From: Saprospiraceae bacterium
GTDB taxonomy: Bacteria > Bacteroidota > Bacteroidia > Chitinophagales > Saprospiraceae
DNA length: 64,000 bases
Reading direction: 5' to 3'
Assembly (NCBI GenBank): GCA_016714445.1
Contig: JADJNF010000007.1
Span: 248,001 to 312,000, forward strand
This document shows positions 15,449-24,159 of this stretch, one piece after another. A program made the position numbers and the translations under genes. Numbering within the stretch: position 1 is the stretch's first letter; the number at the start of each line of letters is the position of its first letter. Under the pieces are notes generated by a model that saw only the letters and a program-made list of their open reading frames with translations, made no database searches and was not told the origin of the DNA.

Positions 15449-15522
15449 CGGACTGGACGGGACTCGAACCCGCGACCCCATGCGTGACAGGCATGTATTC
15501 TAACCAGCTGAACTACCAATCC
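15449..15522 (-). tRNA. tRNA-Asp (GTC)
   Basis: Full cloverleaf on the minus strand: acceptor GGATTGG/CCAGTCC with one T-G pair, anticodon stem CATGC/GCATG with loop CTGTCAC (anticodon GTC), T arm GCGGG-TTCGAGT-CCCGT, discriminator G. CCA is not encoded. It marks the right limit of the accessory island. Confidence 0.95.
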
Positions 15523-15549
15523 ATGTTCTGCTTTTCTTCTAAAGCGACG

Positions 15550-15578
15550 CAAAGATATAGGAAGTTTTTAATTGTCAA
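15550..15578 (-). promoter_or_regulatory. Promoter of tRNA-Asp
   Basis: TTG (15578-15576), 18 bases, TATCTTTG (15557-15550) on the minus strand, about 28 bases before the tRNA 5' end. Confidence 0.6.
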
Positions 15579-15696
15579 AATACTTTGACCATAAAATATT
15601 TATTTTTTTAATTTTTACCAAATATGGTAATTATCTATCTACTATGGTTAATTTTGTCCCCACAGTTCATTTTACCAAAACCCAAAAGGATAGATT

Positions 15697-16659
15697 ATGG
15701 TTTTCCTTGATTTCGAAAAGCCCCTTGAAAATCTGTACGAGCAACTCGAAAAGCTGCGGCAGGTGGGAGAAGAAGGAGTTATTGATGTAACAGAAAACAT
15801 CAAAGAACTCGAAAAAAAAATACAAACTACAAAGAAAGATATATATGCCAATCTGACCGGTTGGCAACGTGTCCAACTATCCCGACATCCCGAGCGTCCT
15901 TATACCCTCTTCTACATTGACCAGATGTGCAAAAAATTTACGGAGTTACACGGTGACCGATATTGTAAGGATGACAAAGCGATAGTAGGCGGTATTGCTA
16001 AAATTGATACACAAAGTGTAGTCATATTGGGTCATCAGAAAGGCATTAATACCAAAATGAGACAATACAGAAATTTTGGAATGGCTAACCCAGATGGATA
16101 TCGTAAAGCACTCAGATTGATGAAGCTGGCAGAAAGATTTAATTTGCCTGTGATTTCTCTCATTGATACGCCGGGTGCATTTCCGGGTTTGGAAGCTGAA
16201 GAAAGAGGACAAGCTGAGGCTATTGCCAGAAATCTTTTTGAAATGGCACAGCTTAAAGTTCCCATACTTTGTTACATTATTGGTGAAGGTGCTTCTGGTG
16301 GTGCACTCGGTATAGGTCTGGGTGACAAAGTTTTTATGCTGGAAAATACATGGTACACCGTTATTTCACCAGAATCATGTTCGTCAATACTCTGGAGAAG
16401 TTGGGATTTTAAGGAAACTGCCGCTGAAGCGCTTAAGCTTACTCCTGACCATATGCTTGAGTTCGGTCTCATCGATGATATCGTCAAAGAACCTCTTGGA
16501 GGAGCACATACTGATCCTGAAAAAATGGCCAAAACCTTAAAGGCGCACATTAAAGCCGAATTGGCCGGATTAATCAATATGGATGCGGACGAGAGAATCA
16601 CTCAAAGAATTCAGAAATATAGTGATATGGGTCGATATGCTATTGCAGACAGTGAGTAA
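15697..16659 (+). CDS. accA: Acetyl-CoA carboxylase carboxyltransferase subunit alpha
   Basis: 320 aa, the usual AccA length. It shows the N-terminal FEKPLENLYEQLEKL helix, LTGWQRVQLSRHPERPYT, then the crotonase-like core with LIDTPGAFPGLEAEERGQ and GEGASGGALGIGLGD, whose Gly-rich loops form the oxyanion holes. With AccD it transfers CO2 from carboxybiotin to acetyl-CoA, the first step of fatty acid synthesis. The start follows AAAGGA by a few bases. The upstream region has TAATTTTG (15649-15656) and a TACCA/TGGTA palindrome (15616-15629). First core gene after the tRNA. Confidence 0.96.
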   Translation: MVFLDFEKPLENLYEQLEKLRQVGEEGVIDVTENIKELEKKIQTTKKDIYANLTGWQRVQLSRHPERPYTLFYIDQMCKKFTELHGDRYCKDDKAIVGGIAKIDTQSVVILGHQKGINTKMRQYRNFGMANPDGYRKALRLMKLAERFNLPVISLIDTPGAFPGLEAEERGQAEAIARNLFEMAQLKVPILCYIIGEGASGGALGIGLGDKVFMLENTWYTVISPESCSSILWRSWDFKETAAEALKLTPDHMLEFGLIDDIVKEPLGGAHTDPEKMAKTLKAHIKAELAGLINMDADERITQRIQKYSDMGRYAIADSE

Positions 16660-16682
16660 TTGGCTAGGTCTAAAATACAAAA

Positions 16683-17207
16683 ATGATAGATAGAATAAAG
16701 AATTGGTTATTTTATAGAGAATTTGATACGCCTAAACATGTAAAACATACTTCTGTGTCAATCAATCCTGTTTCTTCAATTTGTATTTTGTTTGACGGAA
16801 CAAATGAAGATGATCGTAAAAAAGTACACCAATTAAAAAAAACACTTAATTTATCGGGAAAAAGAAACATCAAATCACTTGCATTTATAGACAATAGCTT
16901 GCCGCTGGATAATATAGATTACGCTGCCTACAATCAAAAAAATGTAAAATGGTATGGAATTCCTTTTGGTGAAAAAGTAGAAGAATTTATTCATTTTAAT
17001 TTTGATATATTGATTGTGTTATGCAAAAAGATGTTGCCTCATTATGAATACATTATCGCCCATTCGGAAGCAAAATTCATTATGGGTACAGCATTAAACA
17101 AAGCTGAAAAATATTTTAACCTCATGGTAGATACGGGTGAATCACAGGATATAGATGATATGATCAGTTCCGTCATGAAAGGCGCAGAAAAAATAGCGAT
17201 TAAATAG
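16683..17207 (+). CDS. DUF6913-like protein
   Basis: 174-aa cytoplasmic protein. It begins with a short amphipathic segment (MIDRIKNWLFYREFDTPKHV), then ICILFDGTNEDDRKKVHQLKK, WYGIPFGEKVEEFIHFNFDILIVL and FIMGTALNKAEKYFNLMVDT. This pattern matches an uncharacterised Bacteroidota family, which I believe is DUF6913, usually found directly before dapA as here (22 bases). Function unknown. It may form an operon with dapA and possibly accA. Confidence 0.65.
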   Translation: MIDRIKNWLFYREFDTPKHVKHTSVSINPVSSICILFDGTNEDDRKKVHQLKKTLNLSGKRNIKSLAFIDNSLPLDNIDYAAYNQKNVKWYGIPFGEKVEEFIHFNFDILIVLCKKMLPHYEYIIAHSEAKFIMGTALNKAEKYFNLMVDTGESQDIDDMISSVMKGAEKIAIK

Positions 17208-17229
17208 AAAATATTAAGTAATTTAGACC

Positions 17230-18132
17230 ATGAAAGACCAAAGATTTATAGGTACAGGTGTTGCTATCATAACACCATTCAGAGACAATCAAATTGATTT
17301 TACAGCACTATCATCTCTGATAGAATATGTTATAAATGGAGGAGTAAATTATATAGTAGCTCTTGGTTCTACAGGTGAGACGGCTACTTTAAACGAAGAT
17401 GAAGCCAGATCTGTTCTCGATTTTTGTATAGAACGCATTAAGAACAGAGTGCCTTTGGTTGCAGGTAATTTCGGATGGAACGACACCAAGGAATTGGTAA
17501 AAAAGATAAGCGGATACAACTTCTCGGGTATTGATGCTATACTTTCATCGAGTCCTGCTTACGTAAAGCCTTCTCAGGAAGGTATTTTCAGGCATTATGC
17601 AGCAGTATCAGATACTTGTCCTGTGCCGGTCATACTTTATAATGTACCCGGCAGAACCAGATCAAATATGGAATGGGAAACTACCGTTCGATTGGCAGAA
17701 TACGGCAAAAATATCATCGGTATCAAAGAAGCTTCCGGAGATTTGATACAAACCACCAGAATTATCAAAAATAAACCAGACCATTTTATTGTCACGTCGG
17801 GAGATGATGAAGTAGCACTTCCCATGACCGCAGTCGGTGGTGATGGTGTCATTTCTGTCATGGCAAATGCCCTTCCCAAAGCATTCAGCCAAATGATTAA
17901 TTTTGCACTGGATCAGGATTATTATGCAGCTCGGGAACTTAATTTCAAAACATATGACTTGCACAAATGGTTCTATATTGAAGGAAATCCTGTAGGAATA
18001 AAATCAGCCATGGAGATCCTTGGTTTTTGTACCAATGAAGTAAGACTTCCTTTGGCTCCACTATCTGAAGCTAATTATGCAAAACTCAAAGAAGAGTTAT
18101 TAAAAATCACTTCCGAATTGGATATAGCATAA
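17230..18132 (+). CDS. dapA: 4-hydroxy-tetrahydrodipicolinate synthase
   Basis: 300 aa, full-length TIM-barrel DHDPS. Motifs include GTGVAIITPF at the start, LGSTGETATL, ILYNVPGRT with the catalytic Tyr, and NIIGIKEASGD with the Schiff-base Lys. It condenses pyruvate with aspartate semialdehyde in lysine and diaminopimelate synthesis. It follows the DUF6913-like gene closely and shares its direction. Nothing unusual. Confidence 0.96.
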   Translation: MKDQRFIGTGVAIITPFRDNQIDFTALSSLIEYVINGGVNYIVALGSTGETATLNEDEARSVLDFCIERIKNRVPLVAGNFGWNDTKELVKKISGYNFSGIDAILSSSPAYVKPSQEGIFRHYAAVSDTCPVPVILYNVPGRTRSNMEWETTVRLAEYGKNIIGIKEASGDLIQTTRIIKNKPDHFIVTSGDDEVALPMTAVGGDGVISVMANALPKAFSQMINFALDQDYYAARELNFKTYDLHKWFYIEGNPVGIKSAMEILGFCTNEVRLPLAPLSEANYAKLKEELLKITSELDIA

Positions 18133-18204
18133 AGTTCTCAATGTGTTTCCTTTCTTTATTTGCTGAATAATATCCGAAAGTTAAGTACATATTATATAAG
18201 TAAA

Positions 18205-20037
18205 ATGAGCACACTTAAAACTTTATCAAAAATATTTTTATCAACTGGTATAATTATTTTTATTTCATTTACTCTCGTTGCTGCTGAAGATTCGTGGATC
18301 AGGGTTAATCTTTTGGGTTATAAACCAGAGAGCATGAAGGTGGCAGTTTGGGTAGGAAAAAATAGAACTGATATATCTTCTTTTATCTTGGTGGATGTAA
18401 TGTCCGAAAAAAAGGTATTTGAGTCTGATTGCAGTGCATCTTTTGGTGAATACGGCCCATTTACGGAAACTTACCGTCTGGATTTTTCTGCTTTTCATAC
18501 CCCTGGAAGATATTACTTAAAAGTTGGCAATACTATTTCTCCGGTATTTTCGATAGATCAAAATGTGTACTCTGGTTCTGCAGATTTTTGTCTCCGCTAT
18601 ATGCGACAGCAAAGATGTGGGTATAATCCCTTCCTTCGGGATTCCTGTCATATACATGATGGATATACCATGTATGGCCCGATGCAAGACAGCACACATA
18701 TTGACGTGGTAGGTGGTTGGCATGATGCAAGCGATTATTTGCAGTATGTGACTACATCTGCAAATGCAACTTATCATCTTTTGGCTGCATGGAGAGATTT
18801 TCCCAATGTTTTTGCAGACCGGTTTTTAGCAGATGGCCAATCAGGTAAAAATCATTGGCCCGATGTCCTGGACGAAGCCCGTTGGGGATTGGATTGGCTT
18901 ATAAAAATGCACCCTAAGGAAGATTGGATGTTCAATCAGATCGCCGATGATCGGGACCACATCAGTATGCGAATGCCAAAAAACGACAGCCAGTATGGTA
19001 AAGGTTTTGAAAGACCAGTATATTTTTGTTCTGGTCGTCCACAAGGATTGCTAAAATATACCAACAATTCTAATGGACTTGCTTCCACAGCCGGAAAATT
19101 TTCATCCGCTTTTGCATTAGGAAATAAGATATTTAAATCAAATGATCCTGCTTATGCCTTAAAATTGGAGTCTAAATCTTCTTCTGCCTTTAAACTCGGT
19201 ATAAAATATCCTGGCGTCTGCCAAACAGCACCTTGTCGGGCTCCTTATTATTATGAAGAAGAAAATTGGACTGATGATATGCAACTGGCTGCCACTGCGA
19301 TACACGAATCCGGGCAAAACGAAGATATACAAAAACTACTTTCAAAAAATCTATTGGCTTATGCATATGATCAGGCATTAAAAGAACCTATCACACCATG
19401 GATCATTACTGATACGGCAAGGCACTATCAGTGGTATCCATTTGTTAACGTAGGTCATTATGAACTGGCAAAACTGATCAAAGGAAACAAACGGGAAAAA
19501 ATAATTGATTTCTACAGACAGGGTATCGAAATGGTGCAAAAAAGAGCCGCTATGAATGCGTTTAACAGAGGAATTCCATTTATCTGGTGCAGCAATAATT
19601 TAACTACCTCTTTTGCTATTCAATGTATATGGTACAAAGAGCTCACCGGTGATCAAAGCTACGCCAAACTTGAGCAAGCTAATTTTGACTGGTTGTTTGG
19701 TTGTAATCCTTGGGGTACAAGTTTTGTGTATGGCCTACCTTCTGCAGCTGATACCCCTGTAGACCCGCATTCTGCATTTACACACATTGGGAAGTATCCC
19801 GTGGATGGTGGACTTGTAGATGGTCCCGTATATGCAGGCATTTTTAATAACCTGATCGGCATTACGCTGTATGAGCCGGATGAATATGAGGATTTCCAAA
19901 GTCAACTGGCTGTATACCACGATGATTACGGAGATTATAGTACAAATGAGCCTACGATGGATGGTGTGGCTTCCCTGATCTATTTAATGGCTGCGAAAGA
20001 ATCAGAAGCTTCTACTTCTTTCGAAAAAAAAAAGTAG
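18205..20037 (+). CDS. Glycoside hydrolase family 9 (cellulase) with N-terminal Ig-like domain; out of frame with a deacetylase tail
   Basis: 610 aa from ATG 18205, chosen because it gives a clean signal peptide (MSTLKTLSKIFLSTG...VAAE). A CelD_N Ig-like domain spans about 30-115, starting IRVNLLGYKPESMKVAVWV. The alpha/alpha-barrel catalytic domain follows, with GGWHDASDY supplying the catalytic Asp pair, CNPWGTSFVYGLP, and NEPTMDGVASLIYLM with the acid Glu. It would hydrolyse beta-1,4-glucan or related glycans outside the cytoplasm. The gene stops at TAG right after a run of ten A; one more A would continue into the deacetylase domain encoded just downstream. Confidence 0.9.
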   Translation: MSTLKTLSKIFLSTGIIIFISFTLVAAEDSWIRVNLLGYKPESMKVAVWVGKNRTDISSFILVDVMSEKKVFESDCSASFGEYGPFTETYRLDFSAFHTPGRYYLKVGNTISPVFSIDQNVYSGSADFCLRYMRQQRCGYNPFLRDSCHIHDGYTMYGPMQDSTHIDVVGGWHDASDYLQYVTTSANATYHLLAAWRDFPNVFADRFLADGQSGKNHWPDVLDEARWGLDWLIKMHPKEDWMFNQIADDRDHISMRMPKNDSQYGKGFERPVYFCSGRPQGLLKYTNNSNGLASTAGKFSSAFALGNKIFKSNDPAYALKLESKSSSAFKLGIKYPGVCQTAPCRAPYYYEEENWTDDMQLAATAIHESGQNEDIQKLLSKNLLAYAYDQALKEPITPWIITDTARHYQWYPFVNVGHYELAKLIKGNKREKIIDFYRQGIEMVQKRAAMNAFNRGIPFIWCSNNLTTSFAIQCIWYKELTGDQSYAKLEQANFDWLFGCNPWGTSFVYGLPSAADTPVDPHSAFTHIGKYPVDGGLVDGPVYAGIFNNLIGITLYEPDEYEDFQSQLAVYHDDYGDYSTNEPTMDGVASLIYLMAAKESEASTSFEKKK

Positions 20038-20735
20038 TAACCGATAGAGGAGCCGTAATACGTGGCGATGTTTCTCAAAAAAAATTAGCCATTGTCTTCA
20101 CTGGAGATGAGTTTGGTGATGGTGGAGATACCATTTCTAAAATTCTTGAAAATAACCGGATCAAAGCTTCTTTTTTTCTTACCGGTAGATATTACAGAAA
20201 TCCTGTGCATAAAGATCATATTACCCGACTTACCCAAAAAGGTCATTATCTGGGTTGCCATAGTGATCAGCATGTATTGTATTGTGATTGGAAAAACAGA
20301 GATAGTCTGCTGATTACCAAAAATGAGTTTTTTGATGATTTAACCAAAAACTACGAAGCTCTTAACGAGTTTGGAATAAAAAAACAAGATGTTTATTATT
20401 TTTTACCACCATGTGAATGGTACAATGATAGCATCTCAACCTGGACAAAAGAATACGGGCTGCAACTCATTAATTACACTTCTGGCACACGAAGTACCGC
20501 AGATTATACTTATCCGGAAATGAAATCCTACTGCAAAAGTGATGAAATTTATGAGTCGATTATAACCTATGAAAAAACAAATCCAGCCGGTCTAAATGGT
20601 TTTATATTATTGGTGCATATAGGGACAGATCCAAGAAGGAAAGACAAGTTTTACTTGTTATTGCCCTCTATAATAGACGAACTCAAGGAAAAAGGATACC
20701 AGTTTGTCCTCATAGATGAGCTTTTAGATGATTAA
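20034..20735 (+). CDS. NodB-type polysaccharide deacetylase domain, out-of-frame tail of the GH9 gene
   Basis: In the frame reached by adding one A to the run at 20024-20033, translation continues VVTDRGAVIRGDVSQKKL and then a deacetylase fold: VFTGDEFGDGGDTI (motif 1, with Glu where the second Asp is usual), KASFFLTGRYY, and HYLGCHSDQH (the His pair). It ends LIDELLDD. The fragment has no start codon of its own that would keep motif 1; the first ATG, at 20205, removes it. It is therefore best read as the C-terminal module of a GH9-deacetylase protein of about 840 aa, removing acetyl or related groups while GH9 cuts the backbone. Confidence 0.75.
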   Translation, partial: VVTDRGAVIRGDVSQKKLAIVFTGDEFGDGGDTISKILENNRIKASFFLTGRYYRNPVHKDHITRLTQKGHYLGCHSDQHVLYCDWKNRDSLLITKNEFFDDLTKNYEALNEFGIKKQDVYYFLPPCEWYNDSISTWTKEYGLQLINYTSGTRSTADYTYPEMKSYCKSDEIYESIITYEKTNPAGLNGFILLVHIGTDPRRKDKFYLLLPSIIDELKEKGYQFVLIDELLDD

Positions 20736-21044
20736 AAAAAAGGATTACTTATGATAAAGTCACATCTTACTCTTTATTGACTATCCAATCTTTAGATTTT
20801 TAATGATGAATTCTATCTTAAAAGTCTTTAATGTGAATGATAGAAATACCATTGATTTCTACTGCTTTGTTAACCAAACGTTTTTCAATATGGATTGGGT
20901 GAAAACGGTTGATTATCATTCAATTTTTGCTTTCTGATTGGACTCAATGATAACTATTTAGGCTGGGAAAGCCTTCGAGAATCAAATGAAGACTTAATAT
21001 GAATATCAGATTAAAGGTCATTTGATCAAAAAAAAGATACTTAC
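20736..21044. other. Intergenic region between convergent genes
   Basis: AT-rich, about 300 bases, with no gene, strong hairpin or recognisable repeat. Confidence 0.5.
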
Positions 21045-22004
21045 TTATTGTACCTGGCTTACCTGAAATCCGATATAAAAAATATAACAAAGCACAAAAA
21101 AAATACCTTCTGGTTTGGTTACCTTATGTCTACCCATGATATATCCTGAGGCAAGAAGTGCAAGACTAGCAAAAATACATACATAAAGGTCTATGTCAGT
21201 GATGTTTCCTTTAGGTAAAGGTGCTATCAATGAACTGACACCAAGTACAAAAAATACATTAAATATATTACTACCCACAATATTCCCAACTGCTATATCT
21301 GAATTTTTTTTCAATGCCGCTACCACACTTGTAGCTAATTCGGGAAGCGAAGTGCCTATTGCTACAATAGTTAACCCAATAACTGCCTTACTCATGCCAA
21401 AGCTTAAAGCAAGGTCTACAGCACTATCAACAAACAGTTTTCCACCTCCGACTAGAAATACCAGTCCGCCTATAATGTATAATAATGATTTGGCTTTTGA
21501 CATATTTATAATATTCAAATCTTCGTCTTCTCCACTGGTCTGAGCCAAATGCACCAGATAATACATAAAAATAGCCATAAATGACAACAATATAATGCCA
21601 TCCGAAAGAGATATAATGTCTTTTGACTCACCTGCAAGTAACACATCATTTGCCATAACAAATAGAATAATGGCGGCAAGAAGACTAAGCGGAATTTCTT
21701 TAAGGACAGTATTGCGTAATATACTAAGGGGATAAATTATGGATGTAATTCCCAGTATAAGCAGTATATTGGCAATATTACTACCTACAATATTTCCAAG
21801 TGCTATTTCAGAATTTCCCGTATAAGCTGAATAAGAACTAATGGCCAGTTCCGGCGACGAAGTTCCAAAGGCAACCACAGTCAGACCTATGACAATATTC
21901 GGAATGTTATATTTTTTTGCAAGAGCTGCAGCACCATCTACCATTATATTGGCCCCAAATACGACCATTCCCAATCCTGCGACTAATATTAAAAAACTTA
22001 GCAT
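21045..22004 (-). CDS. Calcium/sodium antiporter (CaCA family, YrbG-like)
   Basis: 319-aa inner-membrane protein with two homologous halves of about five helices. Each half has the alpha-repeat signatures: FGTSSPELAIS and GSNIANILLILG in the first, IGTSLPELATS and GSNIFNVFFVLG in the second. The conserved Glu in each SPELA/LPELA box binds the cation. It exchanges Ca2+ for Na+ across the membrane. Single gene, with no obvious operon partners. Confidence 0.93.
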   Translation of the reverse strand: MLSFLILVAGLGMVVFGANIMVDGAAALAKKYNIPNIVIGLTVVAFGTSSPELAISSYSAYTGNSEIALGNIVGSNIANILLILGITSIIYPLSILRNTVLKEIPLSLLAAIILFVMANDVLLAGESKDIISLSDGIILLSFMAIFMYYLVHLAQTSGEDEDLNIINMSKAKSLLYIIGGLVFLVGGGKLFVDSAVDLALSFGMSKAVIGLTIVAIGTSLPELATSVVAALKKNSDIAVGNIVGSNIFNVFFVLGVSSLIAPLPKGNITDIDLYVCIFASLALLASGYIMGRHKVTKPEGIFFVLCYIFYIGFQVSQVQ

Positions 22005-22084
22005 GTATAAATTTCTATTATGATTAAATCTTTTTCCTCAATATTTTTGAACTGCAAATATATTAATTTAACACAAAATATGAT

Positions 22085-22690
22085 TTATCCTTGTTGTTTT
22101 CTTAGTATCTTCGGTCCATACCACAACCAGAATCCTGTGATACAAAAGGTCAATAAACCCAGCCCTGAAACAGTTGTATAAAAAAGTTTGAAAACTCCTG
22201 ACTTTAGTCCAAATTGGCGGTCCACCCAAGAACCATCGTGAATTTGCTCAATGAGGTCAGCATACCTGTTTTCTCTTTTAAGTACTACACCTGTTGCACC
22301 ATCTACCTGCACACCAACATAATGATTTTTAAATGATATTTTTACAATACCTTTATCAGGTCGTACATCAATTCTATCAATCCCGGTATCCAGCTCACCG
22401 GGTATCGAATCCTGAATAAATTGAATGGCATTTTCTGCCAGTTTATGTATGGGCAACCACTTAGTCATATCCGTAGATGTACCTGTAGATGTATCAGCCA
22501 ATATCATTCCTGCTGAGTTTTTTTTCCATCCAAGCAACAACCCTGTGCCACCAATAAAAATGAGGAACAGGCACAATGAAATGCCTGTAATTCTATGTAT
22601 TTTTCTGAAATTTCGAAGGACTTTGGCTTGCTTTTGTCTGGATTGTAAATTTTCCAAATGGAATAATTTTAAAATAATTCTAAATGACAA
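22085..22690 (-). CDS. PepSY domain membrane protein
   Basis: 201 aa. A basic N-terminal tail (KQAKVLRNFRKIHRITG) leads into a first membrane helix ISLCLFLIFIGGTGLLLG. A periplasmic PepSY domain follows (GVQVDGATGVVLKRENRYADLIEQIHDGSW), then a second helix LGLLTFCITGFWLWYGPKIL at the C-terminus. Related proteins act in iron or peptidase control at the envelope; the specific role is unknown. It starts nine bases after the protease gene, so the two are probably co-transcribed. Confidence 0.8.
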   Translation of the reverse strand: MSFRIILKLFHLENLQSRQKQAKVLRNFRKIHRITGISLCLFLIFIGGTGLLLGWKKNSAGMILADTSTGTSTDMTKWLPIHKLAENAIQFIQDSIPGELDTGIDRIDVRPDKGIVKISFKNHYVGVQVDGATGVVLKRENRYADLIEQIHDGSWVDRQFGLKSGVFKLFYTTVSGLGLLTFCITGFWLWYGPKILRKQQG

Positions 22691-22699
22691 AGATAGGAT

Positions 22700-23947
22700 T
22701 TATTTAAAAAGGTCTCTTAGTATGATCTCCTTTTTCAAAATTTCATTGCCTCTTTGAATTTTAATTTTAATTTTTTTACCGGTTTTCCCAATGAATAATT
22801 TATTTAATTGTCTAAGTGTAAACCATTTGTAGGAAAAAAAACCAATTTTGAGTATAATATCCCCAGGCCTGATATCTGCATCTGCAGCAGGTGATTTTTC
22901 AGTCACATATTTTACATAATACTTATTGAGGTTTTCACCATATGCAAATAATGTCAACCCACTTTTATCAAATTCAAATGTTTTATTATAGTTTTTTTTA
23001 GGTTTGAGATATAATTTTGAGTGAGCCAGATTGATAATAACATCAAAACGCTCCAATAAAAGATTGCCTATTAGCCCGTTTCTGTTTATTTTATCCTTCG
23101 CAATCAGGGTTTCATCCAAATCCTGAAAACTACTCAATAAATTATTAAAGTACAGATCGCCGATATTCAGTCTGTGAATCCTTCCGGAGTAGCCTTCTAT
23201 GTCACCTCCGAGTCCTTTGCCCAAACTTCCTTTTACTATGTGGTCAGACATCGTGAGCAAGGTGTCTGTATTATGATGAAAAAGAGCAGTCAAACCAGCA
23301 CCGCTATCTATCAGCAATCGGGTCTTAACAGAAGTACCGGAACTTATTTCTGTGATACAGTTAATATATGGTTTGTTGTTTATGATCTCCAAATCAAAGG
23401 TTTTGTAGTTTTTGAGTTTTGAAGTATTAAATTTTAAAGGATCGTAAATAGTCAATTGACTGCTTTTATAGTCAATCCTGATGATCAAACCTTTAAAAAA
23501 TTCTGCCCCCAAAATCCCATCCACTCTGCTACCGATATATTCTTCCAGGAAAAGGTGATCTTTTTCAAGAACTATGATGTTGTGTCTGACACTCCTGGTA
23601 TTGACCAATTGCAGAAAAGACCCATTACATATATATGCATGCACTTCCTCGCTCATGTCTGACCCCAGTAATTTTATTTTTTTATGGTAAGTAATATTCA
23701 ACATTTCTGCGTGTTCACGCTTAAGTAAGATGGTGTTTTCAGCTCCGGTATCTACAATAAATTTTAAGGGTAGTATCTTCTGAAATATCACATCCACGAT
23801 GATAAATCCGTTGGTGTATACAAAGGGGATGGTCACCTGGTCAGATTCACCGATAAGGTAAGATTTAAGTAGTTGTCCTTGTAGCAAAGGAAAATTACAA
23901 AATATCATAATTATGACCAGCATGCTTTTGAAATACAATCCGGACAC
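22700..23947 (-). CDS. Retropepsin-like aspartyl protease with PDZ domain
   Basis: 415 aa with an N-terminal signal peptide (MLVIIMIFCNFPLLQGQ). Two aspartyl protease half-domains are visible: FIVDTGAENTILL near residue 62 and RLLIDSGAGLTALF near residue 215, each with a catalytic Asp. A PDZ domain occupies about 330-410 (EKSPAADADIRPGDIILKIG). Proteins of this design are common in Bacteroidota and probably act in the periplasm or at the cell surface; their substrates are unknown. It lies just upstream of the PepSY gene. Confidence 0.87.
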   Translation of the reverse strand: MSGLYFKSMLVIIMIFCNFPLLQGQLLKSYLIGESDQVTIPFVYTNGFIIVDVIFQKILPLKFIVDTGAENTILLKREHAEMLNITYHKKIKLLGSDMSEEVHAYICNGSFLQLVNTRSVRHNIIVLEKDHLFLEEYIGSRVDGILGAEFFKGLIIRIDYKSSQLTIYDPLKFNTSKLKNYKTFDLEIINNKPYINCITEISSGTSVKTRLLIDSGAGLTALFHHNTDTLLTMSDHIVKGSLGKGLGGDIEGYSGRIHRLNIGDLYFNNLLSSFQDLDETLIAKDKINRNGLIGNLLLERFDVIINLAHSKLYLKPKKNYNKTFEFDKSGLTLFAYGENLNKYYVKYVTEKSPAADADIRPGDIILKIGFFSYKWFTLRQLNKLFIGKTGKKIKIKIQRGNEILKKEIILRDLFK

Positions 23948-24159
23948 CAGGTATTATTTTATGATTTATAAATGAATAATATTAATCATTGTTCGGGTTT
24001 GATAGAATTCATTTTATCTTTTTATAAAAAACATGCATGAGAATTTTAATGTCTGATATTTTAAAAATATAAATTTACGCTAAAAATAATCAATATTAAG
24101 TGTCAAGATTAAATCTTTGTATATTTTTATGAAATATTAAGACAAAACGAAGATAAAAT

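Larger units (their letters stand above)
15323..15665. repeat. 13-bp inverted repeat flanking tRNA-Asp
   Basis: CTGTGGGGACAAA (15323-15335) and TTTGTCCCCACAG (15653-15665) are exact inverted copies on either side of the tRNA gene. A third partial copy, TGTCCCCA, lies at about 15255. They may be integrase or host-factor binding sites; the right copy sits at the expected accA start site. Confidence 0.5.

Noticed and set aside
15400..15470. Direct-repeat attachment site copied from the tRNA-Asp 3' end elsewhere in the window
   Set aside because: No second copy of the tRNA 3' sequence was apparent between 1 and 15 kb, so the other element end cannot be placed.
15616..15629. TACCA/TGGTA palindrome upstream of accA as an operator
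   Set aside because: Short and AT-rich with no known regulator to match; noted under accA only.
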